DNA of 32,224 nucleotides from an uncultured Clostridia bacterium (GCA_947426455.1 CANEEC010000009.1:1-32224), one strand, 5' to 3'; positions 1-8,344 are shown, counted from the first letter of the stretch. A program made the numbers and translations. Notes: a model not told the origin generated them from the sequence alone.

Positions 1-1
1 T

Positions 2-190
2 CGAAGACCGCGAATCGATATGGGTGAATATTGGGAAGAATTAACATTGCTGATACTATACCTTCTTGTGCGATTTTCACCTGTCAATCGGGAAGTGTTT
101 AAAAACAAGTATACAAAGATCATATGGTTCGCAATCTTGATTGGACCCTTTATCGGCATTTACTTTTGGCGCTTTCTATTAAGCAACTAA
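2..190 (+). CDS. 3' end of a membrane protein gene, cut by the window edge
   Basis: An open frame runs from the first bases of the window to a TAA stop. It encodes about 62 residues with two hydrophobic stretches separated by a basic segment, the second near the C-terminus (FAILIGPFIGIYFW), so it reads as the tail of an integral membrane protein. An in-frame ATG lies at residue 7 without a convincing ribosome binding site, so the gene more likely starts outside the window. I do not recognise the family. It is followed after 50 bases by another small membrane protein gene on the same strand. Confidence 0.4.
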   Translation, partial: RRPRIDMGEYWEELTLLILYLLVRFSPVNREVFKNKYTKIIWFAILIGPFIGIYFWRFLLSN

Positions 191-240
191 AATATCATTA
201 AACTTTATGCACATGCAGATGTATCAGTGAGGAAAAAACG

Positions 241-570
241 ATGTCCGAGAGTAGGAATTCGCGAAAATGGCAGGAAGGGTGGACGAACGTAAAAAACATC
301 AGATGGGGAGGAACGGCGCATAGCGTGGCTTTTTCGCTGTCCGCCATCGCTTTCTTTTACATCAGAGCGGTAGGTCTGTCGCAGCAGCGCTGGGAAGCGT
401 ATGATCTGATACGTACGGCAAGCGGCGCGGCGATGGCGTTGTGCTGGTATCTTTCTTTCTATTTTGAGCCGGCCGATAAAAAGAAGATGGAAAATCGGGA
501 GACCAGAATCATTTTAGCGGTCATGGCGGCCATCCTGCTGATCATTGTGGAGATCGGCATGGCGGTATAA
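241..570 (+). CDS. small three-helix membrane protein of unknown function
   Basis: A 109-residue protein with a basic N-terminus followed by three predicted membrane helices, roughly residues 27-44, 58-75 and 89-108. Between helices two and three lies a charged loop (PADKKKMENRETR). A GAGG ribosome binding site sits nine bases before the ATG. I recognise no family and there are no catalytic motifs. It shares strand with the truncated membrane protein gene upstream and is followed by a terminator-like hairpin, so the two could form a short transcription unit. Its composition resembles the surrounding chromosomal genes. Function is unknown. Confidence 0.6.
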   Translation: MSESRNSRKWQEGWTNVKNIRWGGTAHSVAFSLSAIAFFYIRAVGLSQQRWEAYDLIRTASGAAMALCWYLSFYFEPADKKKMENRETRIILAVMAAILLIIVEIGMAV

Positions 571-616
571 GAAGGTATGAGAAAAGAGGAAAGCGAGGAT
601 CGATGAACGGCAAAAG

Positions 617-680
617 CTACGGAAAACCGCAGCGGTCATTCACCGGTCTTTTTGTTTTTTGGACTTTTCCGCAGTTTTTA
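617..680 (+). terminator. probable compound rho-independent terminator
   Basis: CTACGGAAAA and TTTTCCGCAG form a ten-base stem with one mismatch, enclosing a smaller CGGT/ACCG hairpin, and are followed by TTTTTA. Its position between the small membrane protein gene and a sigma-70-like promoter fits a terminator. The large loop keeps confidence moderate. Confidence 0.45.
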
Positions 681-700
681 TCACTTTCCCCCAGAAGTTC

Positions 701-730
701 TTGCCAAGGAACCACAGGAAATAGTATAAT
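701..730 (+). promoter_or_regulatory. sigma-70-type promoter for the amidohydrolase gene
   Basis: TTGCCA, an 18-base spacer, and a perfect TATAAT. It sits about 40 bases upstream of the GTG start of the deaminase gene and just after the preceding terminator-like hairpin. Confidence 0.6.
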
Positions 731-769
731 TATTTGATATATATCGCCTGCTTGAAAGGAGGACATTCC

Positions 770-2062
770 GTGTTATTTCAGGATATCACCATATTGGATG
801 AACGCTTTTGCCGACGCGATCATATGTACGTGGGCGTCTTGGGAGAAACCATTGATTATATCGGGGACAAAGCGCCGGAAAAGGATTATGGACAGGTGTA
901 CGAGGGCGCGGGAAAGCTCCTGATGCCTGGCTTTTTTAATATCCACGCCCATTCTCCCATGACGCTTCTGCGGGGATATGGAGAGAATATGGCGCTGCAG
1001 GACTGGTTGAATCAGCGGATCTTTCCCTTTGAGGCCAAGCTGGATGCAGAGGCGGTGTACTGGGGGATGAAGCTGGCGCTGGCCGAATCGTTGCAGTACG
1101 GCATCGTCTCCACCAGCGACATGTATTACTTCAACGAGCAGATGGCCAAGGCGGTGCTGGAAAGCGGCGCGAAAGCCAATATCAGCTGTTCCGTAACCTG
1201 CTTTGACGGATCGGATCTGTGGGATCTGCCCGCCTATGGGGAGGGAAAGGACGTTTACCGGCGCTATCACAATGCGGGGGACGACCGCCTGAAAATAGAC
1301 ATGAGCCTTCATGCGGAATATACGTCCAACGAAAAGATCGTTCGCCAGCTGGCGGAGCATACGAAAGAACTGAACGTGAGGATGCACGTCCACGTATCGG
1401 AGACGAAAGACGAAGTGGAGGCCTGCAAGCAGCGTCACGGCGGCAAAACGCCGGTGGAATATCTGGAGGGGTTGGGACTGTTCGATCAGCCCGCCATTGC
1501 GGCTCACTGCGTCTGGCTTGCGGGCGACGATTTCGATATTTTGAAGGAACGGGACGTGAGCGTCGCCAGCTGTCCCATAAGCAACGCCAAACTGGCAAGC
1601 GGCGTGGCCGACATTCCGCAGATGCTGCAAAAGGGCATTCGCGTGGGCATCGGAACGGATTCCGTATCCAGCAACAACAGTCTGAATTTTATCGAGGAAA
1701 TCAAGGCCTTCGCCCTGGCCTCCAAGGCGGCCTCCTTCGGTGATCCCACGGCCATTTCACCGGCGCAGGCGTTAACGTGCGCCACCTATAACGGCGCTTT
1801 GGCCCAGGGGCGAAACGACTGCGGTAAATTGATGGAGGGATTTCGCGCCGACCTGATCGTTTTGGACATCAACCGGCCTCACATGCGACCCGTCCACGAG
1901 CTGGTCAACAACGTGGTCTATTCCGCCTGCGGAAGCGACGTGGTGCTGACCATGGTAGACGGGCAGGTGCTGTACCGGGACGGCGAATTTCTCACCATCG
2001 ATATCGAAGAGACCATCGCCAAAACGGAGGAATCGGTTCGCCGTATCTTGGCGCGGCTGTAG
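770..2062 (+). CDS. mtaD: 5-methylthioadenosine/S-adenosylhomocysteine deaminase-type amidohydrolase
   Basis: A 430-residue metal-dependent amidohydrolase of the MtaD/TrzA/SsnA group, which deaminates adenosine-type compounds such as S-adenosylhomocysteine and methylthioadenosine. The metal-binding H-x-H pair is at residues 59 and 61 (NIHAHSPMTLLRGY), a second HVHVSE histidine cluster is at 206-211, a further His at 246 (AAHC), and the catalytic Asp at 297 (GIGTDSVSSNNS). The LLRGYGENMALQDWL segment is typical of the MtaD subgroup. I chose the GTG start because a perfect AAAGGAGG lies seven bases upstream; an ATG 36 bases earlier has no such site. The gene has its own promoter and stands apart from the pyrimidine operon. 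Substrate choice within COG0402 cannot be settled from sequence, so the symbol is tentative. Confidence 0.8.
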   Translation: MLFQDITILDERFCRRDHMYVGVLGETIDYIGDKAPEKDYGQVYEGAGKLLMPGFFNIHAHSPMTLLRGYGENMALQDWLNQRIFPFEAKLDAEAVYWGMKLALAESLQYGIVSTSDMYYFNEQMAKAVLESGAKANISCSVTCFDGSDLWDLPAYGEGKDVYRRYHNAGDDRLKIDMSLHAEYTSNEKIVRQLAEHTKELNVRMHVHVSETKDEVEACKQRHGGKTPVEYLEGLGLFDQPAIAAHCVWLAGDDFDILKERDVSVASCPISNAKLASGVADIPQMLQKGIRVGIGTDSVSSNNSLNFIEEIKAFALASKAASFGDPTAISPAQALTCATYNGALAQGRNDCGKLMEGFRADLIVLDINRPHMRPVHELVNNVVYSACGSDVVLTMVDGQVLYRDGEFLTIDIEETIAKTEESVRRILARL

Positions 2063-2070
2063 TGATTTTC

Positions 2071-2111
2071 CATGTGCTTATGTTCGATACGCCGATTCTT
2101 CATGTGATTAT
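2071..2111 (+). repeat. 30-base-spaced direct repeat upstream of the MscS gene
   Basis: CATGTGCTTAT and CATGTGATTAT (one difference) begin exactly 30 bases apart, close to three helical turns, between the deaminase stop and the MscS start. The second copy abuts an AT-rich TATATAAG stretch. It could be an operator near a promoter; nothing more can be said. Confidence 0.35.
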
Positions 2112-2131
2112 ATAAGGGGAGGAACCGAAAA

Positions 2132-2959
2132 ATGTCAGTGGATTTGGGAACGCTGGGAGCGGGAACCGTGACGGCTGCCATGGCAGTGGCTCTTTTAAAG
2201 CCGGTCATCGTGGCGGCGCTCATCGTACTTGCCGGCTATATCATCATCCGTCTGGTCTGCAAGATGCTGCTGCGGACGCTGGAAAAGAGCAAGGTCGATC
2301 CGGTGCTGTTCACCTTTGCGGTCAACTGCACGAAAGTGGTCTTGTGGATCTTGGTGGGATTGACCGCCATGAGTACGCTGGGAATCCCGCCCACCTCGAT
2401 TTTAACGGCGCTGGGCGCCTGCGGGGTAGCCATCGCTTTGGCTCTGCAAAACAGCCTGAGCAACTTCGCCGGCGGCGTTTTAATCATCGTGACGAAACCC
2501 TTTGCCAAAGGCGACTACATCAACAATCTCAGCGTAGAGGGTACGGTGCAGCAGATTGATCTTCTGTGTACCACGATCTATACGGTGGATAACAAGGTGA
2601 TCACCGTTCCCAACGGAACGCTGGCCAACAATACCATCATCAACTACAGCCGTTCCCAGCTTCGCCGGTTGGATCTGGTGTATTCCATCGGCTACGGCGA
2701 CGACATCGATAAGGCCAAAGACGTGGTGCTTGCCGTGGCGGAGAGCAGCGGCATGTTTCTGCGGGAACCGGAGCCGGTGATCGGCGTGGGAAGCCATGGC
2801 GAAAGCGCCGTGATGCTGGATGTGAAGCTGTGGTGTAAAAACGCGGATTATTGGAATCTGTACTATTACATGAACGAGCAGGTGAAGGCGGCCTTTGACG
2901 AGCAGGGAATTTCCATTCCCTATCCCCAGGTGGACGTCCATATGAATCGGGGAAAGTAG
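2132..2959 (+). CDS. small-conductance mechanosensitive channel, MscS family
   Basis: A 275-residue protein of ordinary MscS core length. Two to three membrane helices occupy residues ~20-115; the last is the pore-lining helix, rich in Gly and Ala (GACGVAIALALQNSLSNFAGG). It leads into the family's beta domain with the KPFAKGDYI segment, the VPNGTLANNTIINYSR motif, and a C-terminal alpha/beta domain. MscS channels open under membrane tension and release small osmolytes in hypo-osmotic shock. The ribosome binding site GGGGAGG lies nine bases before the ATG. It lies between the deaminase and the pyrimidine operon with intergenic gaps of 70-150 bases, so no operon partner is evident. Confidence 0.9.
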   Translation: MSVDLGTLGAGTVTAAMAVALLKPVIVAALIVLAGYIIIRLVCKMLLRTLEKSKVDPVLFTFAVNCTKVVLWILVGLTAMSTLGIPPTSILTALGACGVAIALALQNSLSNFAGGVLIIVTKPFAKGDYINNLSVEGTVQQIDLLCTTIYTVDNKVITVPNGTLANNTIINYSRSQLRRLDLVYSIGYGDDIDKAKDVVLAVAESSGMFLREPEPVIGVGSHGESAVMLDVKLWCKNADYWNLYYYMNEQVKAAFDEQGISIPYPQVDVHMNRGK

Positions 2960-3107
2960 AACAGGAATGTTGACGCTTATGTGCAGTGTTGTGCGGGCGG
3001 ACATTTACGCGAACTGAGCGAAGCGGGATGAGGAAAGCATAAATGCAAAAGACGAAAAATATGAAATTCAGGAAGATAAAGTACGGCGACGACGGAAAGG
3101 AGAACAC

Positions 3108-4235
3108 ATGGAGAAAAAAATAGAAGAGAAAATCAGCGCGCTGAAAGGCCGCTGCCTCATGGAACCCTTCGACTTTACCAGAGAGGAACTGGAGGCACTG
3201 TTCTGTCTGGGCGACGACATCATCGACCATCCCCAGACCTACGCCCATATCTGTGACAATAAAATTTTGGCTACGCTGTTTTATGAGCCCAGCACCCGGA
3301 CCCGCCTCAGCTTTGAGACGGCCATGCTCCGCTTGGGAGGACGGGTGATCGGTTTTGCCGATCCCAAGGCCAGCTCCGTCTCCAAGGGCGAGACCATCGG
3401 CGATACGGCGCGGATCATCTCCGGTTACGCGGATATCATCGCCATGAGACATTGGGTGGAGGGCGCGCCCCAGGCGGCTGCCATGAAAAGCTCCGTTCCG
3501 GTGATCAATGCCGGCGACGGCGGTCATCAGCATCCCACCCAGACCCTGGCCGATCTGATGACCATTCACCGGGTAAAAGGGAAATTCAGCGGCCTGACCA
3601 TCGGCATGTGCGGCGATTTGAAGTATGGCCGCACGGTACATTCTCTGCTGAAGGCCATGTCCCGCTACGAGGACGTAAAGTTCGTTTTCATTGCTCCCGA
3701 CGAGCTTGCCATGCCGCGGGAACTGCTTTCCGAACTGGGGGATTCCGTCAGCTGGACCGAGACCAAAAGCATGGAGGAAGCCATGCCGCTTCTGGACGTC
3801 TTATACATGACCCGGGTACAGCAGGAGAGGTTTGCCGATCAGGCGCAGTACGAGCGGTTAAAGGACAGTTACATTCTCGACCGGGAGAAGATGGCGCTGG
3901 GCAAGGCGGATATGATGGTTCTCCATCCGCTGCCCCGGGTGAATGAGATCGCCTTCGATGTGGACGAGGACAGCCGGGCGCTGTACTTCGATCAGGCCGT
4001 CAACGGCATGTACATTCGCATGGCGTTGATCGTGGCGCTTCTGGGATTGAAACCGGGGGAACTTTGCTGGGAAAAGACGAAGAAGAAACCCTTAACTGCA
4101 CCGCAGGAGGGGAAGGAAATGCCCTGTAACAACCCCAAGTGCGTCACCAATCACGACAGGGAAGTCAGGCCTTTGGCGCGTCTGGCTGACGACGGCGTTT
4201 GGGTCTGCCAATACTGCGATACCGTCATAGAATAA
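3108..4235 (+). CDS. pyrB: aspartate carbamoyltransferase fused to a PyrI-type zinc domain
   Basis: Condenses carbamoyl phosphate with aspartate in pyrimidine synthesis. Residues 1-~315 are a complete catalytic chain: carbamoyl-phosphate loop STRTR (62-66), SVSKGET with Lys93, HPTQ (142-145) and LHPLPR (272-277). After a Lys-rich linker, residues 338-375 carry four cysteines (340, 345, 367, 370) in the C-x4-C-x21-C-x2-C pattern of the PyrI zinc domain (E. coli PyrI has C-x4-C-x23-C-x2-C). The ~100-residue allosteric nucleotide-binding domain of PyrI is absent and no separate pyrI follows. GGAG lies six bases before the ATG. It is the first gene of the pyrB-F-K-D operon. The fusion suggests the zinc module still contacts catalytic subunits while CTP/ATP control is lost; that is inference. 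Confidence 0.95.
   Translation: MEKKIEEKISALKGRCLMEPFDFTREELEALFCLGDDIIDHPQTYAHICDNKILATLFYEPSTRTRLSFETAMLRLGGRVIGFADPKASSVSKGETIGDTARIISGYADIIAMRHWVEGAPQAAAMKSSVPVINAGDGGHQHPTQTLADLMTIHRVKGKFSGLTIGMCGDLKYGRTVHSLLKAMSRYEDVKFVFIAPDELAMPRELLSELGDSVSWTETKSMEEAMPLLDVLYMTRVQQERFADQAQYERLKDSYILDREKMALGKADMMVLHPLPRVNEIAFDVDEDSRALYFDQAVNGMYIRMALIVALLGLKPGELCWEKTKKKPLTAPQEGKEMPCNNPKCVTNHDREVRPLARLADDGVWVCQYCDTVIE
4105..4121 (+). promoter_or_regulatory. internal Shine-Dalgarno and in-frame ATG before the zinc domain
   Basis: AGGAGG lies eight bases before an in-frame ATG at codon 338 of the ATCase gene, exactly where the zinc-ribbon module begins. Spacing and sequence are as good as at any real start in this window. 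It could give a separate 38-residue zinc peptide, or be a relic of a former separate pyrI start. Confidence 0.4.
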
Positions 4236-4312
4236 AAGCGCGGCAGGGTGAAAATGCGGCGGGGTGAAAAAGCGCAGCAAAGCGGGAAACAGCACTGAGA
4301 AAGGAAGAGAAA

Positions 4313-5239
4313 ATGATTGACCATCTGATCGATAAAATCAAAGAAACGAAAAATCCCACCGTGGTAGGACTGGATCCCACCGTGGTGATGATTCCGGACT
4401 ATTTGAAAAAGCAAATGTTTGGGAAGTACGGAAAGACGCCGAAAGCGGTGGCGGAGATGTTTTTGGAGTTCAACCGCTGCATCATCGACGAAGTGTACGA
4501 TCTGGTTCCGGCGGTCAAGCCGCAGATCGCCATGTATGAGATGTACGGGTTGGAGGGATTGCGGGCCTACATGGAAACCTGCGAGTATGCCAGGAGCAAA
4601 GGACTGGTGGTCATCGGCGATATCAAGCGGGGCGACATCGGCTCTACGGCGGAGGCCTACAGCGGCCACATCGCCGGTACGGATATCGAGGGGGAACATT
4701 TTGACCTCTGGAAAGAGGATTACATCACCGTCAATCCCTATCTGGGCGTGGACGGCATCGAGCCGTTTTTGAAGGTGCTGCGCAGAGATGAAAAGGGTAT
4801 TTTCGTATTGGTTCGCACCTCGAATCCCAGTAGCGGCGAGCTGCAGGACAAGAGGATGGAGGGCACGTACCTGTACAATCAGGTAGCGGATCTGGTGAGC
4901 AAGTGGGGCGAGGATACCATAGGCAAGCACGGCTACAGCAAGGTGGGAGCCGTGGTAGGCGCCACTCATCCCGCCCAGGGCGTGGAGCTGCGAAAGCGGA
5001 TGCCTCACACCTTTTTCCTGGTTCCCGGTTACGGAGCGCAGGGTGGTAAGGGCGCTGATTTAAAGGGATTTTTTGACGAGGACGGCGTGGGCTGCATCGT
5101 CAATTCCTCCCGGGGAATCATCGCCGCCTACAAAAAAGACCCGGAATTCGGGGATGAAAAAACCGTAGGGGCGGAATTTGCCAAGGCGTCCCGCAAGGCC
5201 GTCATCGCCATGAAGCAGGATCTGCAAAACGCATTGTAA
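4313..5239 (+). CDS. pyrF: orotidine 5'-phosphate decarboxylase, type 2
   Basis: Decarboxylates OMP to UMP, the last step of de novo UMP synthesis. The 308-residue length and the GDIKRGDIGSTAEAY motif with Asp103, Lys105 and Asp108 identify the longer 'type 2' PyrF form; Lys105 is the expected proton donor. An N-terminal VVGLDPT segment supplies another substrate-binding Asp. A GGAAGAG ribosome binding site precedes the ATG. It lies 77 bases after the ATCase gene and 13 bases before pyrK on the same strand, so it belongs to the same operon. Nothing looks truncated or unusual. Confidence 0.96.
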   Translation: MIDHLIDKIKETKNPTVVGLDPTVVMIPDYLKKQMFGKYGKTPKAVAEMFLEFNRCIIDEVYDLVPAVKPQIAMYEMYGLEGLRAYMETCEYARSKGLVVIGDIKRGDIGSTAEAYSGHIAGTDIEGEHFDLWKEDYITVNPYLGVDGIEPFLKVLRRDEKGIFVLVRTSNPSSGELQDKRMEGTYLYNQVADLVSKWGEDTIGKHGYSKVGAVVGATHPAQGVELRKRMPHTFFLVPGYGAQGGKGADLKGFFDEDGVGCIVNSSRGIIAAYKKDPEFGDEKTVGAEFAKASRKAVIAMKQDLQNAL

Positions 5240-5252
5240 GGAGCGCACGGAT

Positions 5253-6041
5253 ATGAAAGCAAAGAAAATCGTCACGGCGGAAATTCTGTCCAATCGTGAG
5301 ATTGCAAAAGGAATTATGGAGCTGAAACTGGAAGCGCCGGAGGTGGCTTCTTCCGCCAAGCCGGGGCAGTTTGTCAACGTGTATACCGGCGACAACGCCT
5401 TGCTCTTGCCAAGACCCATCAGCATCTGCGATGCGGAAGGCTCGGTGCTGACCCTGGTCTATGCTGTAGTGGGCAGAGGAACGCAGTGGTTTTCGGAGTG
5501 CTGCACAGGACAGCTGCTTCGGGTTTCTACGCCCCTGGGCAACGGCTACGATCTGTCCGTAGTGAAGGCAGGAGATACGGCGCTTCTCATCGGCGGCGGC
5601 ATTGGCGTCTGCCCGCTGATCAAGCTGGCTAAAGTTTTGACGGCTAAGGGCGTTGCGGTCAGGGCGGCCATGGGATTTCGGGACGAACCGTTTTTAGTGG
5701 AGGAGATGAAAGCCATCGGAGCGGAGGTGGCGGTGGCCACGGATTCCGGCCGGGTAGGATATCGCGGAACGGCGCTGGCGGCGGCTATGGATGCAGGTAT
5801 GGACTGCGAACACTGGTTTTCCTGCGGGCCGAAGGTGATGTTGAAGTTCGTGGCGGAGGAAGCAAAACGACGGGGCCGCGACGCGCAGATATCCATGGAG
5901 GAACGCATGGGATGCGGTTACGGCGCCTGTGTAGGCTGCGTGGTGGACATCCGGATAGAGGGGCAGGAGGAACCTGTTCGCAAGAAGGTCTGCAAGGACG
6001 GACCGGTATTCCGCGGAAGCGAGGTGATTTTCCATGAGTAG
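5253..6041 (+). CDS. pyrK: dihydroorotate dehydrogenase B, electron-transfer subunit PyrK
   Basis: The FAD and [2Fe-2S] subunit that passes electrons from PyrD to NAD+. The ferredoxin-reductase-like FAD domain has the RPISI motif (residues 54-58), the nucleotide-binding domain has GGGIGVCPL (114-122), and the iron-sulfur cysteines are 221, 226, 229 and 247 in C-x4-C-x2-C-x17-C order. Length 262 is normal. TAAGGAG precedes the ATG, so the Shine-Dalgarno begins in the stop codon of pyrF. The 3' end overlaps pyrD by eight bases, which fits coupled production of the two subunits of the heterotetramer. Confidence 0.96.
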   Translation: MKAKKIVTAEILSNREIAKGIMELKLEAPEVASSAKPGQFVNVYTGDNALLLPRPISICDAEGSVLTLVYAVVGRGTQWFSECCTGQLLRVSTPLGNGYDLSVVKAGDTALLIGGGIGVCPLIKLAKVLTAKGVAVRAAMGFRDEPFLVEEMKAIGAEVAVATDSGRVGYRGTALAAAMDAGMDCEHWFSCGPKVMLKFVAEEAKRRGRDAQISMEERMGCGYGACVGCVVDIRIEGQEEPVRKKVCKDGPVFRGSEVIFHE

Positions 6042-6948
6042 CAAGTTGGATCTGCGGGTGAATATCGCGGGAGTGGAGTGGAAAAATCCCATCACCACGG
6101 CTTCCGGCACGTTTTCCCCGCGGGAGAGCAGCGCCTTTTACGATCTGTCCAAACTGGGCGCGGTGACCACCAAAGGGGTTGCCAATGTTCCTTGGAGCGG
6201 CAATCCCACCCCCCGCATCGCAGAGACCTACGGCGGCATGTTAAACGCTGTGGGACTTCAAAATCCCGGGGTTGAGGCGTATATTCAGGAGGAACTCCCC
6301 TATCTTGCCAATTACGATACCAGAGTTATCGCCAATGTGGCGGGTCACTCGGTGGAGGAATACTGCGCCGTGGTGGAACGGCTCAACGATACCGCTGTAG
6401 ATATGTTTGAGGTCAATATTTCCTGTCCCAATGTGAAGCAGGGCGGTATCGGTTTCGGCACCGATTCCAAACAGGCGGGACTTGTGACGAAAGCGGTGAA
6501 GGCCATTGCGAAAAAACCGGTGATCATCAAGCTGACGCCCAACGTGACCGACATCGCGGAAATCGCGAAAGCTGTGGAAGCAAACGGCGCCGATGCCATT
6601 TCCATGATCAATACGCTGTTGGGCATGCGCATCGATGTGCGCCGCGGAAAGCCGGTGCTGGCCAATACCACCGGCGGATTTTCGGGGCCGGCGGTGAAGC
6701 CGGTGGCTCTGCGCATGGTCTATCAGGTGCGCCGTGCCGTCCAAATTCCCATCATCGGTCTGGGAGGCATCTCCACCGGCGAGGATGCGGCGGAGTTCCT
6801 CATGGCGGGTGCGGATGCGGTAGCCGTGGGTACGGCGGCGCTGGTGAACCCCACGGCGCCGGTGGATATTCTGGAACAGCTGAAAGGGTACATGGAGGAG
6901 ATGGACTTTGCCACCGTTTCGGATATTAAGAATGCCTTTCAGGGGTAA
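6034..6948 (+). CDS. pyrD: dihydroorotate dehydrogenase B, catalytic subunit (class 1B)
   Basis: Oxidises dihydroorotate to orotate with FMN and works with PyrK, using NAD+ as acceptor. The class 1B signature is the catalytic Cys131 within FEVNISCPN (class 2 enzymes have Ser). The TASGTF and TTKGV segments near the N-terminus and GLGGIS plus GADAVAVGTA near the C-terminus form the FMN-binding barrel ends. Length 304 is typical. The start overlaps the end of pyrK by eight bases, with GAGGTG ahead of it. It is the last gene of this operon and is followed by a hairpin terminator. pyrC and pyrE must lie elsewhere. Confidence 0.96.
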   Translation: MSSKLDLRVNIAGVEWKNPITTASGTFSPRESSAFYDLSKLGAVTTKGVANVPWSGNPTPRIAETYGGMLNAVGLQNPGVEAYIQEELPYLANYDTRVIANVAGHSVEEYCAVVERLNDTAVDMFEVNISCPNVKQGGIGFGTDSKQAGLVTKAVKAIAKKPVIIKLTPNVTDIAEIAKAVEANGADAISMINTLLGMRIDVRRGKPVLANTTGGFSGPAVKPVALRMVYQVRRAVQIPIIGLGGISTGEDAAEFLMAGADAVAVGTAALVNPTAPVDILEQLKGYMEEMDFATVSDIKNAFQG

Positions 6949-7041
6949 AGTTTTTGAGACAGAACCCCGCGTCCGGCAAGGCTGCTCGCGTTCAAGCGAC
7001 GGCCGTACGGAAACAGTTTTGTAAGCAGGCGCAAAATAAAG

Positions 7042-7075
7042 CAAGCCGCGGAAATTCCACGGCTTGTTTTCGTTT
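7042..7075. terminator. terminator between convergent pyr operon and SCIFF gene
   Basis: CAAGCCGCGG and CCACGGCTTG pair over ten bases with one mismatch around an AAATT loop, followed by TTTTCGTTT on the plus strand and CTTTATTTT on the minus strand. It can serve both pyrD and the SCIFF gene. Confidence 0.75.
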
Positions 7076-7103
7076 GATGAGATTTGTTATATGTTCTTAG
7101 CGA

Positions 7104-7256
7104 TTATCTTTCTTCACTGCTTTTTTCGCACTGCTGATTGGCAACGCCGCAGGAAGTCTTGCAAGCGGACTGGCAGGAAGTCTGGCATTCGCCGCAGCCG
7201 CCAACCTTTGCGGATTTCGCTAAGTCTCTGGTTTCCAGTGTCTGAATTCTCTTCAT
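7104..7256 (-). CDS. scfA: SCIFF ranthipeptide precursor (six cysteines in forty-five residues)
   Basis: A 50-residue peptide opening with MKRIQTLETRDLAKSAKV as leader, followed by a core with exactly six cysteines spaced C-x2-C-x3-C-x3-C-x3-C-x6-C, including the family-typical CQTSCQSACKTSC. SCIFF peptides are near-universal in Clostridia and are modified by a dedicated radical-SAM/SPASM enzyme that makes Cys-to-Thr thioether links; their biological role is still debated. The ATG was chosen over one 45 bases upstream because AAAGGGAG precedes it at good spacing and family members start at this point. Its maturase is usually adjacent; here it is about 6.3 kb away on the opposite strand. The gene faces pyrD across a shared terminator and appears monocistronic. 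Confidence 0.95.
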   Translation of the reverse strand: MKRIQTLETRDLAKSAKVGGCGECQTSCQSACKTSCGVANQQCEKSSEER

Positions 7257-7348
7257 GGTTATCGTCTCCCTTTTCGTGATTTCATCAAATTGCAATTCCA
7301 AACGTAAGAGAACTGCTCTTTACATTTAATCACAAATTTTTCCGCCTG

Positions 7349-8284
7349 TCAACCGGAAGGAAGGCTGTCTGGGGACATACGGTTGGCGTCTGGGGACGCG
7401 CGGTGGAACAGCAGTGTTTTCAGTTCCTTTGCGGCAAGGCTCAAGGGTTGTTCTTCGTTTTCCACAAAGAGAATCTGCCGCGGCGGAATGGGCTCGGCCA
7501 GATGAATCTGGTAGACTTCTCCCGCCCGCAGCGCTTTTTCGGCGAAGTAGGTGGTGGTAAAACCGATGCCCAGATTGCTCTTGACCATGGGAAGAATCAA
7601 ATCCGTGGCCGCCGCCTCCAGATCGGGTTTCAATTCCAGACCGTGAGAACGGTAAAAGGATTTGTAAAACTGGTAGGCGGCCGACTGCTCGCTGGGGCCG
7701 ATCAGCGGGTAACGCCGCAGTTCGCTCAGGGAAAGAACCTGATCTTTCAGGTGGGAAAAAGCAGATCCGCCGATCAAAATACCGTGAAGTTCTGTAATAG
7801 GGGTAGCCTTTAACGGTCTTGCAATTTCCACCGGTGTGGCGATGACGGAAAAGTCGGCGGTGTGGCTTCGCAGTGTCTGCAGCGCCGCCGCGGTGTAGTG
7901 GTTCAGGATGCGGACGTGAATCTTCGGATATTTTTCCTTGAACTGTTTCAGGGCGGGAAGGACGATCATTCGCAGCGCCGTATCGGTGGCGTCGATGGTC
8001 AGTCTGCCTTCTTCCAGCCGGCGCATTCGCATCACTTCGTCCTCGCCTTCTGTAAAGGCTTCTACGGCAACCTTTACGTGGGCGTAAAGGCGCTGCCCTT
8101 CCGGTGTCAGGGTGACGCCCCGACGGGAACGAATCAGCAGAGGACAACCCAGTTCGTGTTCCAGAAGCTTGATGACTCGGGACACGTTGGGCTGGTTGCT
8201 GTGGAGCATCTCTGCCGCTTGAGTGATGTTCTGATATTTGGCCACATAGTAAAAAATGCGGTAATATTCGTAGTTTGTATTCAA
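7349..8284 (-). CDS. LysR-family transcriptional regulator
   Basis: A 311-residue LysR protein. The N-terminal helix-turn-helix covers residues ~1-60 (ITQAAEMLHSNQPNVSRVIKLLE, then LLIRSRRGVTLTPEGQ), followed by a periplasmic-binding-protein-like effector domain at ~90-295. The start is TTG, with AAGGAG six bases upstream. It is transcribed away from the YoaK-like gene; the shared 158-base gap holds a perfect 11-base inverted repeat suited to a LysR operator. LysR proteins normally repress themselves and activate the divergent gene with a small effector; the effector here is unknown. The C-terminal ~20 residues, rich in Ser and Pro, are beyond the usual domain end. Confidence 0.9.
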   Translation of the reverse strand: MNTNYEYYRIFYYVAKYQNITQAAEMLHSNQPNVSRVIKLLEHELGCPLLIRSRRGVTLTPEGQRLYAHVKVAVEAFTEGEDEVMRMRRLEEGRLTIDATDTALRMIVLPALKQFKEKYPKIHVRILNHYTAAALQTLRSHTADFSVIATPVEIARPLKATPITELHGILIGGSAFSHLKDQVLSLSELRRYPLIGPSEQSAAYQFYKSFYRSHGLELKPDLEAAATDLILPMVKSNLGIGFTTTYFAEKALRAGEVYQIHLAEPIPPRQILFVENEEQPLSLAAKELKTLLFHRASPDANRMSPDSLPSG

Positions 8285-8344
8285 GAGAACTCCTTTGACT
8301 GTAGTCTTGCTTTTGACCTTAGCATGGTTTTAGCGCAGTTTATC

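Noticed and set aside
603-734. 43-codon plus-strand frame after the small membrane protein gene
   Set aside because: It runs through the terminator-like hairpin and the following promoter, and its residues look random despite an upstream GAGGA.
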